Shown piece after piece: positions 28,062 to 36,461 of a stretch of 64,000 bases of DNA. Each line of letters opens with the position of its first letter. The stretch's first letter is position 1. This stretch comes from Limiplasma sp036652695 (GTDB taxonomy: Bacteria; Bacillota; Clostridia; Christensenellales; Aristaeellaceae): assembly GCA_036652695.1 (NCBI GenBank), contig JAVVVJ010000005.1, forward strand, positions 12,700-76,699, given 5' to 3'. The notes below the pieces were generated by a model, which saw nothing but the letters and a program-made list of their open reading frames with translations, made no database searches and had not been told where the DNA came from. The position numbers and the translations under genes are program-made.

Positions 28062-28568
28062 CTAGCTTTCCTTCATATTCGCAATTTCTTCAAGGATGGA
28101 CATACGATGCTCCTTGAAATATGTATCTTCTCCGCCAGCCGCCACGCTATCCACAATCCGGATATGATCAAGCGCGCCGCTGATTTCAACATCCTTTGCC
28201 TCGCCTAGCACGTACTGGCGCAGCTTAACGGGCAACAACAGCCGTCCCTGCCCATCGGCCTGCATGCCGCGATAGCTCATCTTTGCCAAATAGGCTTGGT
28301 ATTTCTGTACCGCTACGCTGCGCTGGTTCAAATGGTACAGTTCTCCAAGAAGCGCATCAAACACCCAATCCGGGTACAGGGCAATGCCCTCGCCATCGCG
28401 TGTGAGGCTGATGGTAAACACCTCGCCCAGTGGTTTGCGATAACCGTTTGGGATGATGATGCGACCCTTGCTATCGATGGTATGATCGTAACTTCCAAAA
28501 AAAGTAAAGTTGCTTGGGGTGGCAGGCGCTACAGAAGCGACGTCGTGTTGGAGTTGCTCCTCGTCCAT
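28062..28568 (-). CDS. mraZ: Transcriptional regulator MraZ
   Basis: A 168-residue AbrB-like DNA-binding protein that heads the dcw cluster and usually represses its own promoter. Two SpoVT/AbrB repeats are visible: GSYDHTIDSKGRIIIPNGYR (about 25-44) and ADGQGRLLLPVKLRQY (about 103-118). ATG 28568 lies about 8 bases after AGGGGG. It carries about 20 more N-terminal residues (MDEEQLQHDV onward) than the usual 143-residue protein. rsmH, the normal next gene, is missing here. Confidence 0.92.
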   Translation of the reverse strand: MDEEQLQHDVASVAPATPSNFTFFGSYDHTIDSKGRIIIPNGYRKPLGEVFTISLTRDGEGIALYPDWVFDALLGELYHLNQRSVAVQKYQAYLAKMSYRGMQADGQGRLLLPVKLRQYVLGEAKDVEISGALDHIRIVDSVAAGGEDTYFKEHRMSILEEIANMKES

Positions 28569-28629
28569 GCCTACGCCCCCTCGCTCTACGATATTCCCCA
28601 CTTCGAACCCTTTTTAGGGCTTCTACACC

Positions 28630-28659
28630 ATTATGCTCCACTTATTTTGTCCATGTCAA
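28630..28659 (-). promoter_or_regulatory. Strong sigma-A promoter for the dcw cluster
   Basis: TTGACA (28654-28659) and CATAAT (28630-28635) on the minus strand with an 18-base spacer, about 60 bases before mraZ. The leader contains CCCTAAAAAGGG (a small hairpin) and G-rich repeats before the start. MraZ operators are usually GTGGG repeats. GTGGGGAA occurs in this leader just before the hairpin-distal region, but a clear triple repeat was not seen. Confidence 0.75.
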
Positions 28660-28750
28660 CGCGCCGGATTTGGCATTTTGCATCAATGTGTAACATCTAT
28701 ATCACAAAGCATATTTGATGCAGGAACAGCAGTTCTGGCATTCCGAAGGT

Positions 28751-28800
28751 AAAAAAAAAGAAAAGCCGCAATCCACATTCATGCAATGTGTTGCGGCTTT
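28751..28800 (-). terminator. Terminator of the phosphohydrolase operon
   Basis: AAAGCCGCAA (28762-28771) pairs with TTGCGGCTTT (28791-28800). Inside it CACATT pairs with AATGTG. On the minus strand the stem is followed by TTCTTTTTTTTT. Confidence 0.85.
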
Positions 28801-28859
28801 GGGGAACGTCAGTTTTTGTTCTTTTGTTTCTAAAGCGTTACAAATGTTTGTTGTAAAAG

Positions 28860-29567
28860 TTAGAAGTCTTTCTCATCCAACTGAATCGGGCAAAAGTCCA
28901 AAGCATCGCACGAAACAAGGCGATACCTAACGCCGCCATGCATGCCGCAAAATGCAATTTTAATGCCAGCCGCATGCAAATGCCCATAGACGACCCGGCA
29001 CACCGGATAGCTTTCCAGAAGCTCCGAAAACGCAGTAGCCGTCCCATCACCAAACAGAGGGGGGTAGTGCATGAGCACGGTAACCGGCTCCCCGCCCGAA
29101 AGCGCCACCGCGCAATCAAGGGACAAGCGCAGGCGCATCAGTTCGCGATGAAAAATCTTCTCATCTTGAGCGTTCAGCGGCTGCTGAGGCGTGGGAAACA
29201 TCCAGCCGCGCGTGCCGCAAAAGACATGCCCATTGAGCATAACGGCATCATTTTGCAAGGCGTGCATGTCCGGCGGGAGCGCCGCGCGCACCTTGCCAAG
29301 CGAACTCCACCAATAATCATGGTTGCCGCGCAGCAGCACCTTTTGCCCGGGAAGCTCCGCGATGGCGTGCAAATCATCCAGCGCATCGGCGAGCTGCATC
29401 GCCCAGCTCAAATCGCCGGGGATGAGCACCACATCATTCGGCTCAATCATTTTGAGCCAATGCATCTGAATGGTTTCAAAATGGCGATCCCAATGGCTGC
29501 CAAAAACGTTCATGGGCTTTTGCGCATGACCCGGCAGATGGAGGTCGCCAATGGCATAAATCGACAT
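28860..29567 (-). CDS. Calcineurin-like phosphohydrolase (COG1768-like)
   Basis: A 235-residue metallophosphoesterase. GDLHLPG at the N-terminus, PGDLSWAM, GNHDYWW, MHYPP and YGHLHAAG supply the binuclear metal ligands. It matches the predicted phosphohydrolase group often seen in Clostridia; the substrate is unknown. The start at 29567 follows GAGGGAAG. It is second in an operon with the zinc-ribbon gene 48 bases upstream and ends at a clear terminator. Confidence 0.85.
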   Translation of the reverse strand: MSIYAIGDLHLPGHAQKPMNVFGSHWDRHFETIQMHWLKMIEPNDVVLIPGDLSWAMQLADALDDLHAIAELPGQKVLLRGNHDYWWSSLGKVRAALPPDMHALQNDAVMLNGHVFCGTRGWMFPTPQQPLNAQDEKIFHRELMRLRLSLDCAVALSGGEPVTVLMHYPPLFGDGTATAFSELLESYPVCRVVYGHLHAAGIKIAFCGMHGGVRYRLVSCDALDFCPIQLDEKDF

Positions 29568-29615
29568 GCTTCCCTCATTTCGCAGATTGGCTCACGCCAT
29601 TCTCAGCTCGCTTTG

Positions 29616-30020
29616 TTAGTCCTTATCCTCATCTTCATCATCGTCATCCTGATCCTCATCCTCAATGACGCTCTCAAGCGATAGCTCGCTCTCAATATCG
29701 CCAAACTCATTTTCAGGAATGTCTTCATGAATCTGCGGGATAATTTCATCCATCGTGCTTACGGAACTGATGCCGATGGTGCTTTCATCCACGGTGGCCG
29801 GCTCTTCATCGCTACTATCGTTGCTTCCGCCGTTCATTTCTTTGTAGCAGCCAAGGCACATGTCCTTGCCCGGCAGCGCAGGCGCAGCATTGCACACGGA
29901 GCAAAGCTCCATTTCATCGCTGACCTGCTCCCCCTTCATTTCACGCAGGCAGACTTTGCATAGCTTTTCCGTCTCCTGAATGTAATTCAAATCACACCTT
30001 GGGCATTTTACAAGCTTCAT
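29616..30020 (-). CDS. Double zinc-ribbon protein with acidic tail
   Basis: A 134-residue protein of unknown function. Two four-cysteine zinc-binding sites occupy the N-terminus: C6/C9 with C21/C24, and C40/C43 with C55/C58. Residues 60-134 are rich in Ser, Glu and Asp. The last 15 or so are nearly all Asp and Glu (DEDQDDDDEDEDKD). It may be an RNA- or protein-binding adaptor. ATG 30020 lies 8 bases after GAGGAGG. It is co-transcribed with the phosphohydrolase and divergent from the CAP-domain gene. Confidence 0.75.
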   Translation of the reverse strand: MKLVKCPRCDLNYIQETEKLCKVCLREMKGEQVSDEMELCSVCNAAPALPGKDMCLGCYKEMNGGSNDSSDEEPATVDESTIGISSVSTMDEIIPQIHEDIPENEFGDIESELSLESVIEDEDQDDDDEDEDKD

Positions 30021-30104
30021 GTGTCGAATCCTCCTCAATGAAATTGACCTGTGGCGGTTAAAGAACCTTGGAATGATTTCCATGGGAATGAGCTTCCATT
30101 TATG

Positions 30105-30133
30105 TTGCGCTGCCATTCAAATTCTATTACGAT
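30105..30133 (+). promoter_or_regulatory. Candidate promoter of the CAP-domain gene
   Basis: TTGCGC (30105-30110) and TACGAT (30128-30133) with a 17-base spacer. An operator-like palindrome follows directly at the expected transcription start. Confidence 0.45.
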
Positions 30134-30138
30134 TATGT

Positions 30139-30153
30139 TACGTCAATGACGTA
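30139..30153. promoter_or_regulatory. 15-bp operator-like palindrome
   Basis: TACGTCA-A-TGACGTA, a perfect 7-1-7 palindrome in the divergent region between the zinc-ribbon and CAP genes, 26 bases before the CAP start codon. Confidence 0.55.
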
Positions 30154-30178
30154 CATTATTAACATTTGGAGGTATCCT

Positions 30179-31048
30179 ATGAACGGAAAACAGAAGCTAA
30201 CCATTTTGACCTTGACCTTCTGCCTCACGGTGAGCGGAACCTCGCTTGCGGGAAGCGCGCCGACCTCGCAATTCGGCTTTTCTGGCTGGCCCTATCGGCA
30301 AAGCACCAACTGCGACAAACAAACCGAAGCGCCAACTGCTGGCTGTGAAACCACCCCATGTCCTCCGGTACAAACGGTTCCCACCACCTGCCCGACATTT
30401 TGCCCCACGGTGGCGCCTACCGAAGTACCCGCGCCACCCGTCACGGCCGTGCCTATTGAAACGCCAGCCATCACGCAGGAGCCGACCCTAGCGCCCACGC
30501 AAACCGCCGCGCCAACTTTGACGCCCGCCCAAACAGCGACGCCCGCGCCGACCGTAAAGCCGACTCCGACCGTCAAACCGACCGCGACCGTAGCGCCCAC
30601 ATCCACTGTAACGCCAGTGAAACCAACAACTGGGCCCTCTACAGACGATGATTATACTACGGGTTCCATAACAGCGCAAGAGGAAACTGCATTTAATTTG
30701 TTGAATGCGGATCGCGCTTCCAATGGCCGCTCCGCGCTTACGCTGGATGCCGCGCTGTGCGATCTGGCGCGTTTGAAAAGCACGGACATGTTTAAGAACA
30801 ATTACTTCGCCCATACCTCGCCTACGCTAGGCTCTGCCGCCGATATGCTGCGCAGTCACGGCTACAGCTTTACCTCTGTTGGCGAAAACATTGCCCACCA
30901 CTCCACGGTGGAAAAATCGCAGGCTGCCTTTATGAGCAGCACTGGGCATCGTCAGAACATCCTAGGCTCACAATGGGCAAAGGTTGGCATTGGCGTTAGC
31001 TATGACAGCCAAGGCTTCGTCTATGTGACGCAGTTGTTTGTACGATAA
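30179..31048 (+). CDS. Secreted CAP-domain (SCP/PR1, YkwD-like) protein
   Basis: A 289-residue exported protein. A signal peptide (MNGKQKLTILTLTFCLTVSGTSLAG) is followed by a Cys-containing stretch and a Thr/Pro-rich linker of about 75 residues built from PT repeats (about 75-150). The CAP domain covers about residues 165-289, with ALTLDAALCDLARLKSTDM, NYFAHTSPT, VGENIAHH and TGHRQNIL motifs; the His/Glu set of the CAP cavity is present. Such proteins occur in spores and on cell surfaces, and their activity is mostly unknown. ATG 30179 follows GGAGG by 6 bases; the track-length version starting at 30146 has no ribosome site. A terminator follows. Confidence 0.9.
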   Translation: MNGKQKLTILTLTFCLTVSGTSLAGSAPTSQFGFSGWPYRQSTNCDKQTEAPTAGCETTPCPPVQTVPTTCPTFCPTVAPTEVPAPPVTAVPIETPAITQEPTLAPTQTAAPTLTPAQTATPAPTVKPTPTVKPTATVAPTSTVTPVKPTTGPSTDDDYTTGSITAQEETAFNLLNADRASNGRSALTLDAALCDLARLKSTDMFKNNYFAHTSPTLGSAADMLRSHGYSFTSVGENIAHHSTVEKSQAAFMSSTGHRQNILGSQWAKVGIGVSYDSQGFVYVTQLFVR

Positions 31049-31058
31049 GGCTACGCAA

Positions 31059-31091
31059 AGCACCCGCGCTTTTTGGCGCGGGTGCTCTTTT
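31059..31091. terminator. Terminator after the CAP-domain gene
   Basis: AGCACCCGCGC (31059-31069) pairs with GCGCGGGTGCT (31076-31086), loop of 6, followed by CTTTT on the + strand. It may also stop the small convergent gene ending at 31104. Confidence 0.8.
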
Positions 31092-31103
31092 CAATCGCCA
31101 TGG

Positions 31104-31433
31104 TCACCAATAGCGCCAGCGATTCATCGCGGGCATCGTGCGTCCACGCCCAGCATAGTATTGCGGCTTCGCGTTTGAGAGGCATGGCATCACGCCTACC
31201 GCACGAAGCACGCTACGACCCGCCATGCTTCCGCGCGGGCGCACATAGGTGCTCAACGCCAGCGGTGCGGGAACGCCGTCCATGGGCATGGGGCGAAACG
31301 GGCTTTCCTCCGTTTTCTCCTGCGTGAAGGGAATGGAGAAATCGGATTCCGGCATGATTCTACGCTGCAGCGCGGGCAGCAGTACCGCCTCGCTCTTTTG
31401 CAGTGCGGGGCGCATCCATAAGTAGCGCTGCAT
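31104..31433 (-). CDS. Small unknown protein (109 residues)
   Basis: Not recognised. The ORF begins MQRYLWMRPALQ and contains several Pro, Arg and Met residues but no signal peptide, membrane segment or metal motif. It is kept because AAGGAG lies 7-8 bases before the ATG, a weak promoter with a 12-bp palindrome precedes it (31465-31494), and a hairpin terminator follows. It is downstream of engB on the same strand, 84 bases away. It may still be a chance ORF in GC-rich DNA. Confidence 0.42.
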   Translation of the reverse strand: MQRYLWMRPALQKSEAVLLPALQRRIMPESDFSIPFTQEKTEESPFRPMPMDGVPAPLALSTYVRPRGSMAGRSVLRAVGVMPCLSNAKPQYYAGRGRTMPAMNRWRYW

Positions 31434-31464
31434 GCTAACACTCCTTTCCAGCTTACAAGGGGAA

Positions 31465-31494
31465 GCTATAGCATGCTATGCGCTCCACGGGCAA
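31465..31494 (-). promoter_or_regulatory. Weak promoter with palindrome upstream of the 109-residue ORF
   Basis: TTGCCC (31489-31494) and TATAGC (31465-31470) on the minus strand, 18-base spacer. The perfect palindrome ATAGCATGCTAT (31468-31479) covers the -10 region. Confidence 0.35.
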
Positions 31495-31517
31495 AGGTGC
31501 AGAAGCAGCGGTTCTGC

Positions 31518-32135
31518 TCAGCTGTGCAAAGCGGCGTCGGGTGCTCCCTCCGGGAGTGCCACAAGCGCGTCCAACCGCTCCAGCAGCTGGTCGCGACCCG
31601 TGGCGTCCTCGCTTGAAAAGGCAATGATCTCCCATGGCTGTACGAGCATCGCGCGGCAGATGGGCGCAATGAACTTCATGCGCGCACCGCGGCTGATTTT
31701 ATCCGCCTTGGTAGCCACTACCGTAAAGGGAATGCCCATTTTGCGAAAATATTGGCTCATGACCACGTCATCCGCCGTAGGATCGTGACGGATATCCACC
31801 AGCAGCAACACATGCGCAAGCAAGGTGCTGTGCTGAAAGTATCCGTCCATCATCGCGCCCCAGCGACGTTTTTCAAGCTTATCCACCTTCGCAAAGCCAT
31901 AGCCGGGCAAATCGACCAGATGAAAGCGATTGTTAATCAAAAAAATGTTGATCAGCCTGGTTTTGCCGGGCGTGGAGCTGGTCTTGCAAAGCTTTTTTCG
32001 GTTGCAAAGCGCGTTGATCAGCGAGCTTTTGCCCACGTTACTCTTGCCGACCACCGCCAGCTGCGTGAGCGTGATGGGCGGCTGTTCATTGTACGCGGCA
32101 AGGCTGGTCACAAATTCGGCGTTTTTGATCTCCAT
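31518..32135 (-). CDS. engB: Ribosome biogenesis GTPase EngB (YsxC)
   Basis: A 205-residue TRAFAC-class GTPase needed for large ribosomal subunit assembly. G1 GKSNVGKSS (about 30-38), G3 DLPGYG, G4 TKAD and a G5-like SSEDATG are intact. ATG 32135 lies 8 bases after GGGGG and 2 bases past the lon stop; a TTG at 32141 would overlap lon by 4. The order lonB-lonA-engB matches Bacillus. Confidence 0.93.
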   Translation of the reverse strand: MEIKNAEFVTSLAAYNEQPPITLTQLAVVGKSNVGKSSLINALCNRKKLCKTSSTPGKTRLINIFLINNRFHLVDLPGYGFAKVDKLEKRRWGAMMDGYFQHSTLLAHVLLLVDIRHDPTADDVVMSQYFRKMGIPFTVVATKADKISRGARMKFIAPICRAMLVQPWEIIAFSSEDATGRDQLLERLDALVALPEGAPDAALHS

Positions 32136-32137
32136 TT

Positions 32138-34546
32138 TCAAGACCCCCGATACGCAGACGGCTGCACAGACGCTTTGCTCAAATCTAGCGAGCCCACATG
32201 CGGAGGAACCGACTTGGGCAGCTCGCGCACAAGCGCAGCGGCAAGCACCTCGTGTACGTCATGCACAGGCTGTACGCAGACCTTTTTGAGCACGTTTTGT
32301 GGGATTTCCTCCAGATCCTTTTGGTTCTCCCAAGGGATCAGCACGAGCTTGACGCCCGCGCGGTAGGCCGCCATCAATTTTTCCTTCAGGCCGCCAATGG
32401 GCAGCACGCGCCCGCGCAGCGTGATTTCACCCGTCATGGCAACGTTCTGGCGCACGGGAACATCCAGCAGGGCGCTGACAAGCGCCGTTGTAAGCGTGAC
32501 GCCCGCGCTGGGGCCATCCTTGGGCACCGCGCCCTCCGGCACATGGATATGAATATCGTGCTGTTTAAAAAACTCCACCGGCACGCCCCATGGCTCGCTA
32601 TGCGCGCGCACCCACGATAACGCAGCCTTCGCGCTTTCCTGCATCACATCGCCTAGCTTACCCGTCAGCTGCACCGCGCCGCCGCCCTGCATGATGGAGC
32701 ATTCCACGGAGAGCATTTCACCGCCGACCTGCGTATACGCCAAGCCGTTGACAACGCCCACCAAGTTTTCCAAGTCCAGCGCCTCGCGCGTGAACTTCAC
32801 CGCGCCTAGGTACGCCGTAAGCTTTTCCGGGTTCACGGTGACCGTATCCAGCTTTTGATCCAGCATTTCCACCGTGGCCTTGCGCACCACGCGCGCAAGC
32901 GTCCGCTCCAGCTCACGCACACCCGCCTCGCGCGTATAGCCGCCAATCACGGTATTGAGCACCTTATCGCTCAGCTTCACGCTTTGAGCCTTCAGCCCAT
33001 GGCGCTCAATCTGCTTTGGCAGCAGGTGACGACGAGCAATTTTCAGCTTTTCTTCCTCTGTATAGCTGGGCACCTCAATGATCTCTAGCCTGTCCAACAG
33101 CGCCGGAGGAATGCTATCCACCGTATTGGCGGTGGTAATGAACATCACGCGGCTCAAATCAAATGGCAGCTCCATGTAATGGTCGCGAAAAGCGTTGTTC
33201 TGCTCCGCGTCCAGCACCTCAAGCAATGCGGCGGCAGGATCGCCGCGGAAATCGTTGCTCATCTTATCAATTTCATCAAACAGGAACACCGGGTTCATAG
33301 AACCGGCTTGCTTGATGCCCGCGATGATGCGCCCGGGAATCGCGCCCACATAGGTGCGGCGATGACCGCGAATTTCAGCCTCATCGCGCACGCCGCCAAG
33401 CGACATCTGCACAAACGCACGCCCAACCGCCTTTGCCACCGCACGAACGATGGAGGTTTTTCCCACGCCGGGAGGCCCTACAAAGCACAGGATCGGGCCC
33501 TTCATATCATTTTTCATGCGCAGCACCGCAAGGTATTCGACAATGCGCTCCTTCACGCGCTCCAAGCCGTAATGATCCTCCTCCAGCACGCGGCGCGCGC
33601 GTTTGAGGTCAAGATTGTCCGGCGTGAGCTTACCCCACGGCAAATCCAAAATCCACTCCACATAGGTGCGGCTCACGCCGATTTCCGGCGTTCCCGGCGA
33701 CATGCGCGTCAGCCGATCCAGTTCCTTTTCGGCTTTTTCACGCGCCTCGTCGTTCAGCGGGGTTGCCTGCAAACGCTCCCGCAGATCCTGCACATCCGTG
33801 CTATCCTTGTCGCCAAGCTCGGTTTGGATTGCCTTGATCTGCTCGCGCAGATAATAATCCTTCTGGTTTTTTTCGATCTGCTGCTTGATGCGCGCCTGCA
33901 CCTGCTTTTCCACGTCGGCAAGCTCGGTCTCCCGCAGGAGGATGCCGCAGAGCGTTTCTAGGCGATCCTTCACCTTGAGCTGCTCCAAAATCGCCTGCCG
34001 ATCCTCCAGCTTGATGAGCACATTTGCGGCGATGATATCGGCAAGCTGATCCGGCTTGTCCACATTCATTACGGAATGCAGCGTTTCCTGCGATACGCGC
34101 AGGCTCAAGCGACAATACTCCTCAAAGAATTCATGCGTCGTGCGCACAAGCGCGCTCATCTCGGCACTCTCGCGCACATGATCGTCGCGCACGGGGCGCA
34201 CATTCGCCATCATGCACGGCTCTTCCTCTGTAACGTTGACGAGCACCGCGCGGCGCACGCCCTCCACAAGCACGCGGATGTTATCGCCCGGCAGGTTCAG
34301 CACCTGCTTGATATGGGCGATTGTGCCCACATGGCACAAATCCGCAAGCTCCGGATCTTCTAGTTCCACGTCCATTTGAGCGACCAGAAAAACCTGCTGA
34401 TCCTCCATCATGGCCTTTTCTAGCGCGGCCACGCTCTTCGCGCGCCCCACATCAAAGTGAAGCACCATATGCGGGAAAACCATCATTCCCCGCAGCGGCA
34501 GCACGGGAAGGCACTGCTGTGTTCCCTTGCGCGTCGTTTCCTGCAT
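32138..34546 (-). CDS. lon: ATP-dependent protease LonA
   Basis: An 802-residue AAA+ serine protease degrading misfolded and regulatory proteins. The N-terminal LAN domain starts at LPVLPLRGMMVFPHMV and a coiled region occupies about 200-290. Walker A is GPPGVGKTS (357-365) and Walker B is VFLFDEIDKM. The C-terminal protease domain has the catalytic Ser in PKDGPSAG (about 680) and Lys in GGLKEKLMAA. The start follows AGGATGG by 8 bases. It has its own promoter (34599-34627). Confidence 0.96.
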   Translation of the reverse strand: MQETTRKGTQQCLPVLPLRGMMVFPHMVLHFDVGRAKSVAALEKAMMEDQQVFLVAQMDVELEDPELADLCHVGTIAHIKQVLNLPGDNIRVLVEGVRRAVLVNVTEEEPCMMANVRPVRDDHVRESAEMSALVRTTHEFFEEYCRLSLRVSQETLHSVMNVDKPDQLADIIAANVLIKLEDRQAILEQLKVKDRLETLCGILLRETELADVEKQVQARIKQQIEKNQKDYYLREQIKAIQTELGDKDSTDVQDLRERLQATPLNDEAREKAEKELDRLTRMSPGTPEIGVSRTYVEWILDLPWGKLTPDNLDLKRARRVLEEDHYGLERVKERIVEYLAVLRMKNDMKGPILCFVGPPGVGKTSIVRAVAKAVGRAFVQMSLGGVRDEAEIRGHRRTYVGAIPGRIIAGIKQAGSMNPVFLFDEIDKMSNDFRGDPAAALLEVLDAEQNNAFRDHYMELPFDLSRVMFITTANTVDSIPPALLDRLEIIEVPSYTEEEKLKIARRHLLPKQIERHGLKAQSVKLSDKVLNTVIGGYTREAGVRELERTLARVVRKATVEMLDQKLDTVTVNPEKLTAYLGAVKFTREALDLENLVGVVNGLAYTQVGGEMLSVECSIMQGGGAVQLTGKLGDVMQESAKAALSWVRAHSEPWGVPVEFFKQHDIHIHVPEGAVPKDGPSAGVTLTTALVSALLDVPVRQNVAMTGEITLRGRVLPIGGLKEKLMAAYRAGVKLVLIPWENQKDLEEIPQNVLKKVCVQPVHDVHEVLAAALVRELPKSVPPHVGSLDLSKASVQPSAYRGS

Positions 34547-34598
34547 GCTTATACCATCCTATCCCAATCACAAACGGCAGAATTGCCGTCGATCTTTT

Positions 34599-34627
34599 AT
34601 TATACTGGCAACGGCTGTCGAATGCAA
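34599..34627 (-). promoter_or_regulatory. Sigma-A promoter for lonA-engB
   Basis: TTGCAT (34622-34627) and TATAAT (34599-34604) on the minus strand with a 17-base spacer. The leader holds a hairpin ACGGCA-GAAT-TGCCGT (34574-34589), close to the transcription start. Confidence 0.7.
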
Positions 34628-34663
34628 GCGTTCGGCTGGGATTGTTTATTGTTGGTTTTTCCC

Positions 34664-36358
34664 TCAGCCCTCCCCCGCCGCCTTTTGTTCCTCGGCAGCC
34701 AGCACGCGCACGGGCACAGGGCTGGGCATGCGAACCGTCGGCTCCGGCTGAACGACGCTTGCGGGCAGCAGCATGCGATCCAGCGCATCCTGAAGCGTTT
34801 CGATTGGCAACACCTGTATACTCGTATGTTCAAACCGTTCCAAACGGTTATCCGTGGGGATGAGCACAGTGGTAAGCCCCGCGCGCTCCGCCGCCTCCAC
34901 CTTGCCCGGCACGCCGCCAACCGGCTTTACCAGCCCGCGCACAGATACCTCACCCGTCACCGCCACATGCCCATCCACCGGCCGACCCGTAAGCGCGCTC
35001 GCCGCGACCACCGCCATGGCAACGCCCGCCGAAGGACCGTCCACCGGCGTACCGCCGGGAAAGTTAATGTGCAAATCGCAATCATCAGTGCGGTAGCCCA
35101 TGGCATGCAACAAGGTCATCACGTTTTCAAGAGAGCTGCGCGCGGTGGATTTGCGCTTAATGCGGCGTCCCTCCGTACCGATTTCTTCCTCTTCCGCAAT
35201 GCCGGTGATCATCAGCTTGCCCGTGCCGCGCTGCGATACGGCCTCAATTTCCATGGTCGCGCCCTGATTGCTGCCGATGATTGCCAGCCCATGCACCACT
35301 CCGACGCGGTTTTGTGTATCTGCCCGCTGCTCTGGGCGAGCCGCGTAGTGGCCAGAATAAACCACCCACTCCACATCTTGGGTGCGGATGCTGTTACGCT
35401 CCTCCATCTGTGCAAGCCCGGCGCACATCTGCACGATATTGACCGCGTCGCGCCCACAGGAGGCAAAGCGCCCCACCATATCGGCATCGTCGCGGCTCAT
35501 TTGAAAGCCCGCGCGTTCCGCCGAATGATAGGCGATCTCCGATACCTCCTCCGGCTCTAGCGGACGGAAGAAAATCTCCATGCACCGCGAGCGCAGGGCG
35601 GGCGATATTTCCTGCGGGCTGCGCGTGGTAGCGCCCACAAGGCGGAAATCCGCAGGCAGACCATTTTTGAAAATATCGTGAATGTATCGCGGAATGCTGT
35701 TGTCGTCCGCGTTATAGTACGCGGATTCCAGCATGACCCTGCGATCCTCCAGCACCTTGAGCAGTTTGTTCATCTGAATGGGATGCAGCTCGCCGATCTC
35801 ATCCAAGAACAGCACGCCGCCATGCGCCTTGCTCACCGCGCCGGGCTTGGGTTGCGGAATGCCCTGCACGCCAAGCGGCCCCGCGCCCTGATAGATTGGA
35901 TCGTGAACACTGCCGATGAGCGGATCAGCAATGGAGCGCTCGTCAAAGCGAACGCAGGTCGCATCCATTTCCACAAAGGGCGCGTTTGCCAAAAACGGCG
36001 TGCCAGGGCTTTGCTTCGCCGCCTCCAGCACAAGGCGCGCCGCGCAGGTCTTGCCAATGCCTGGAGGTCCATAAATCAATACATGCTGCGGATTTTTTCC
36101 GCAAAGAATGGCCTTGAGCGATTTGATTCCATCCTCTTGGCCGATGATATCGGAAAATTTGGCTGGGCGCACGCGCTCCGCCAGCGGTTCGCTTAGCTTG
36201 AGGGCGCGCATCTTTTGCAGGCGCTCAAACTCGCGCCCACTCTCGCGCCGATGCGCGGGTTGTGTTTTGCGCTGTGCGCGCAGCTGCGTGTAGAAGTAGA
36301 TACCAACCACCACGGTCACCAATAGCTGAATGGCAAACAAAATCGCGCTGACCAACAT
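34664..36358 (-). CDS. lonB: ATP-dependent protease LonB
   Basis: A 564-residue membrane-anchored Lon relative, similar in length to the Bacillus forespore enzyme (552). An N-terminal membrane helix (MLVSAILFAIQLLVTVVVG) is followed by an AAA+ domain with Walker A YGPPGIGKT (about 96-104) and FLDEIGEL. The protease domain has Ser in PVDGPSAGVAM and Lys in VGGVPGKVEAA. The start at 36358 follows GGAGG; the upstream extension to 36538 is antisense-like noise. Known LonB acts in sporulation, which fits dpaAB elsewhere in the window. lonA follows after 117 bases with its own promoter. Confidence 0.93.
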   Translation of the reverse strand: MLVSAILFAIQLLVTVVVGIYFYTQLRAQRKTQPAHRRESGREFERLQKMRALKLSEPLAERVRPAKFSDIIGQEDGIKSLKAILCGKNPQHVLIYGPPGIGKTCAARLVLEAAKQSPGTPFLANAPFVEMDATCVRFDERSIADPLIGSVHDPIYQGAGPLGVQGIPQPKPGAVSKAHGGVLFLDEIGELHPIQMNKLLKVLEDRRVMLESAYYNADDNSIPRYIHDIFKNGLPADFRLVGATTRSPQEISPALRSRCMEIFFRPLEPEEVSEIAYHSAERAGFQMSRDDADMVGRFASCGRDAVNIVQMCAGLAQMEERNSIRTQDVEWVVYSGHYAARPEQRADTQNRVGVVHGLAIIGSNQGATMEIEAVSQRGTGKLMITGIAEEEEIGTEGRRIKRKSTARSSLENVMTLLHAMGYRTDDCDLHINFPGGTPVDGPSAGVAMAVVAASALTGRPVDGHVAVTGEVSVRGLVKPVGGVPGKVEAAERAGLTTVLIPTDNRLERFEHTSIQVLPIETLQDALDRMLLPASVVQPEPTVRMPSPVPVRVLAAEEQKAAGEG

Positions 36359-36461
36359 GAATCCTCCATTCGCGGACGTCGCCGTCCCGCTGTTCTGTCC
36401 TGTGGTATCTTGTGAGAAACGGCGGCGTTCCATGTATGGGGGATTCTGGAGGCGCACGGGC

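Noticed and set aside
28600..28620. GGTTCGAA-like segment suggesting a tRNA T-arm (minus strand)
   Set aside because: No acceptor, D or anticodon arm can be built around it; it is part of the mraZ leader.
30460..30610. GC-rich tandem repeats
   Set aside because: Explained by Pro-Thr repeat codons in the linker of the CAP-domain protein.
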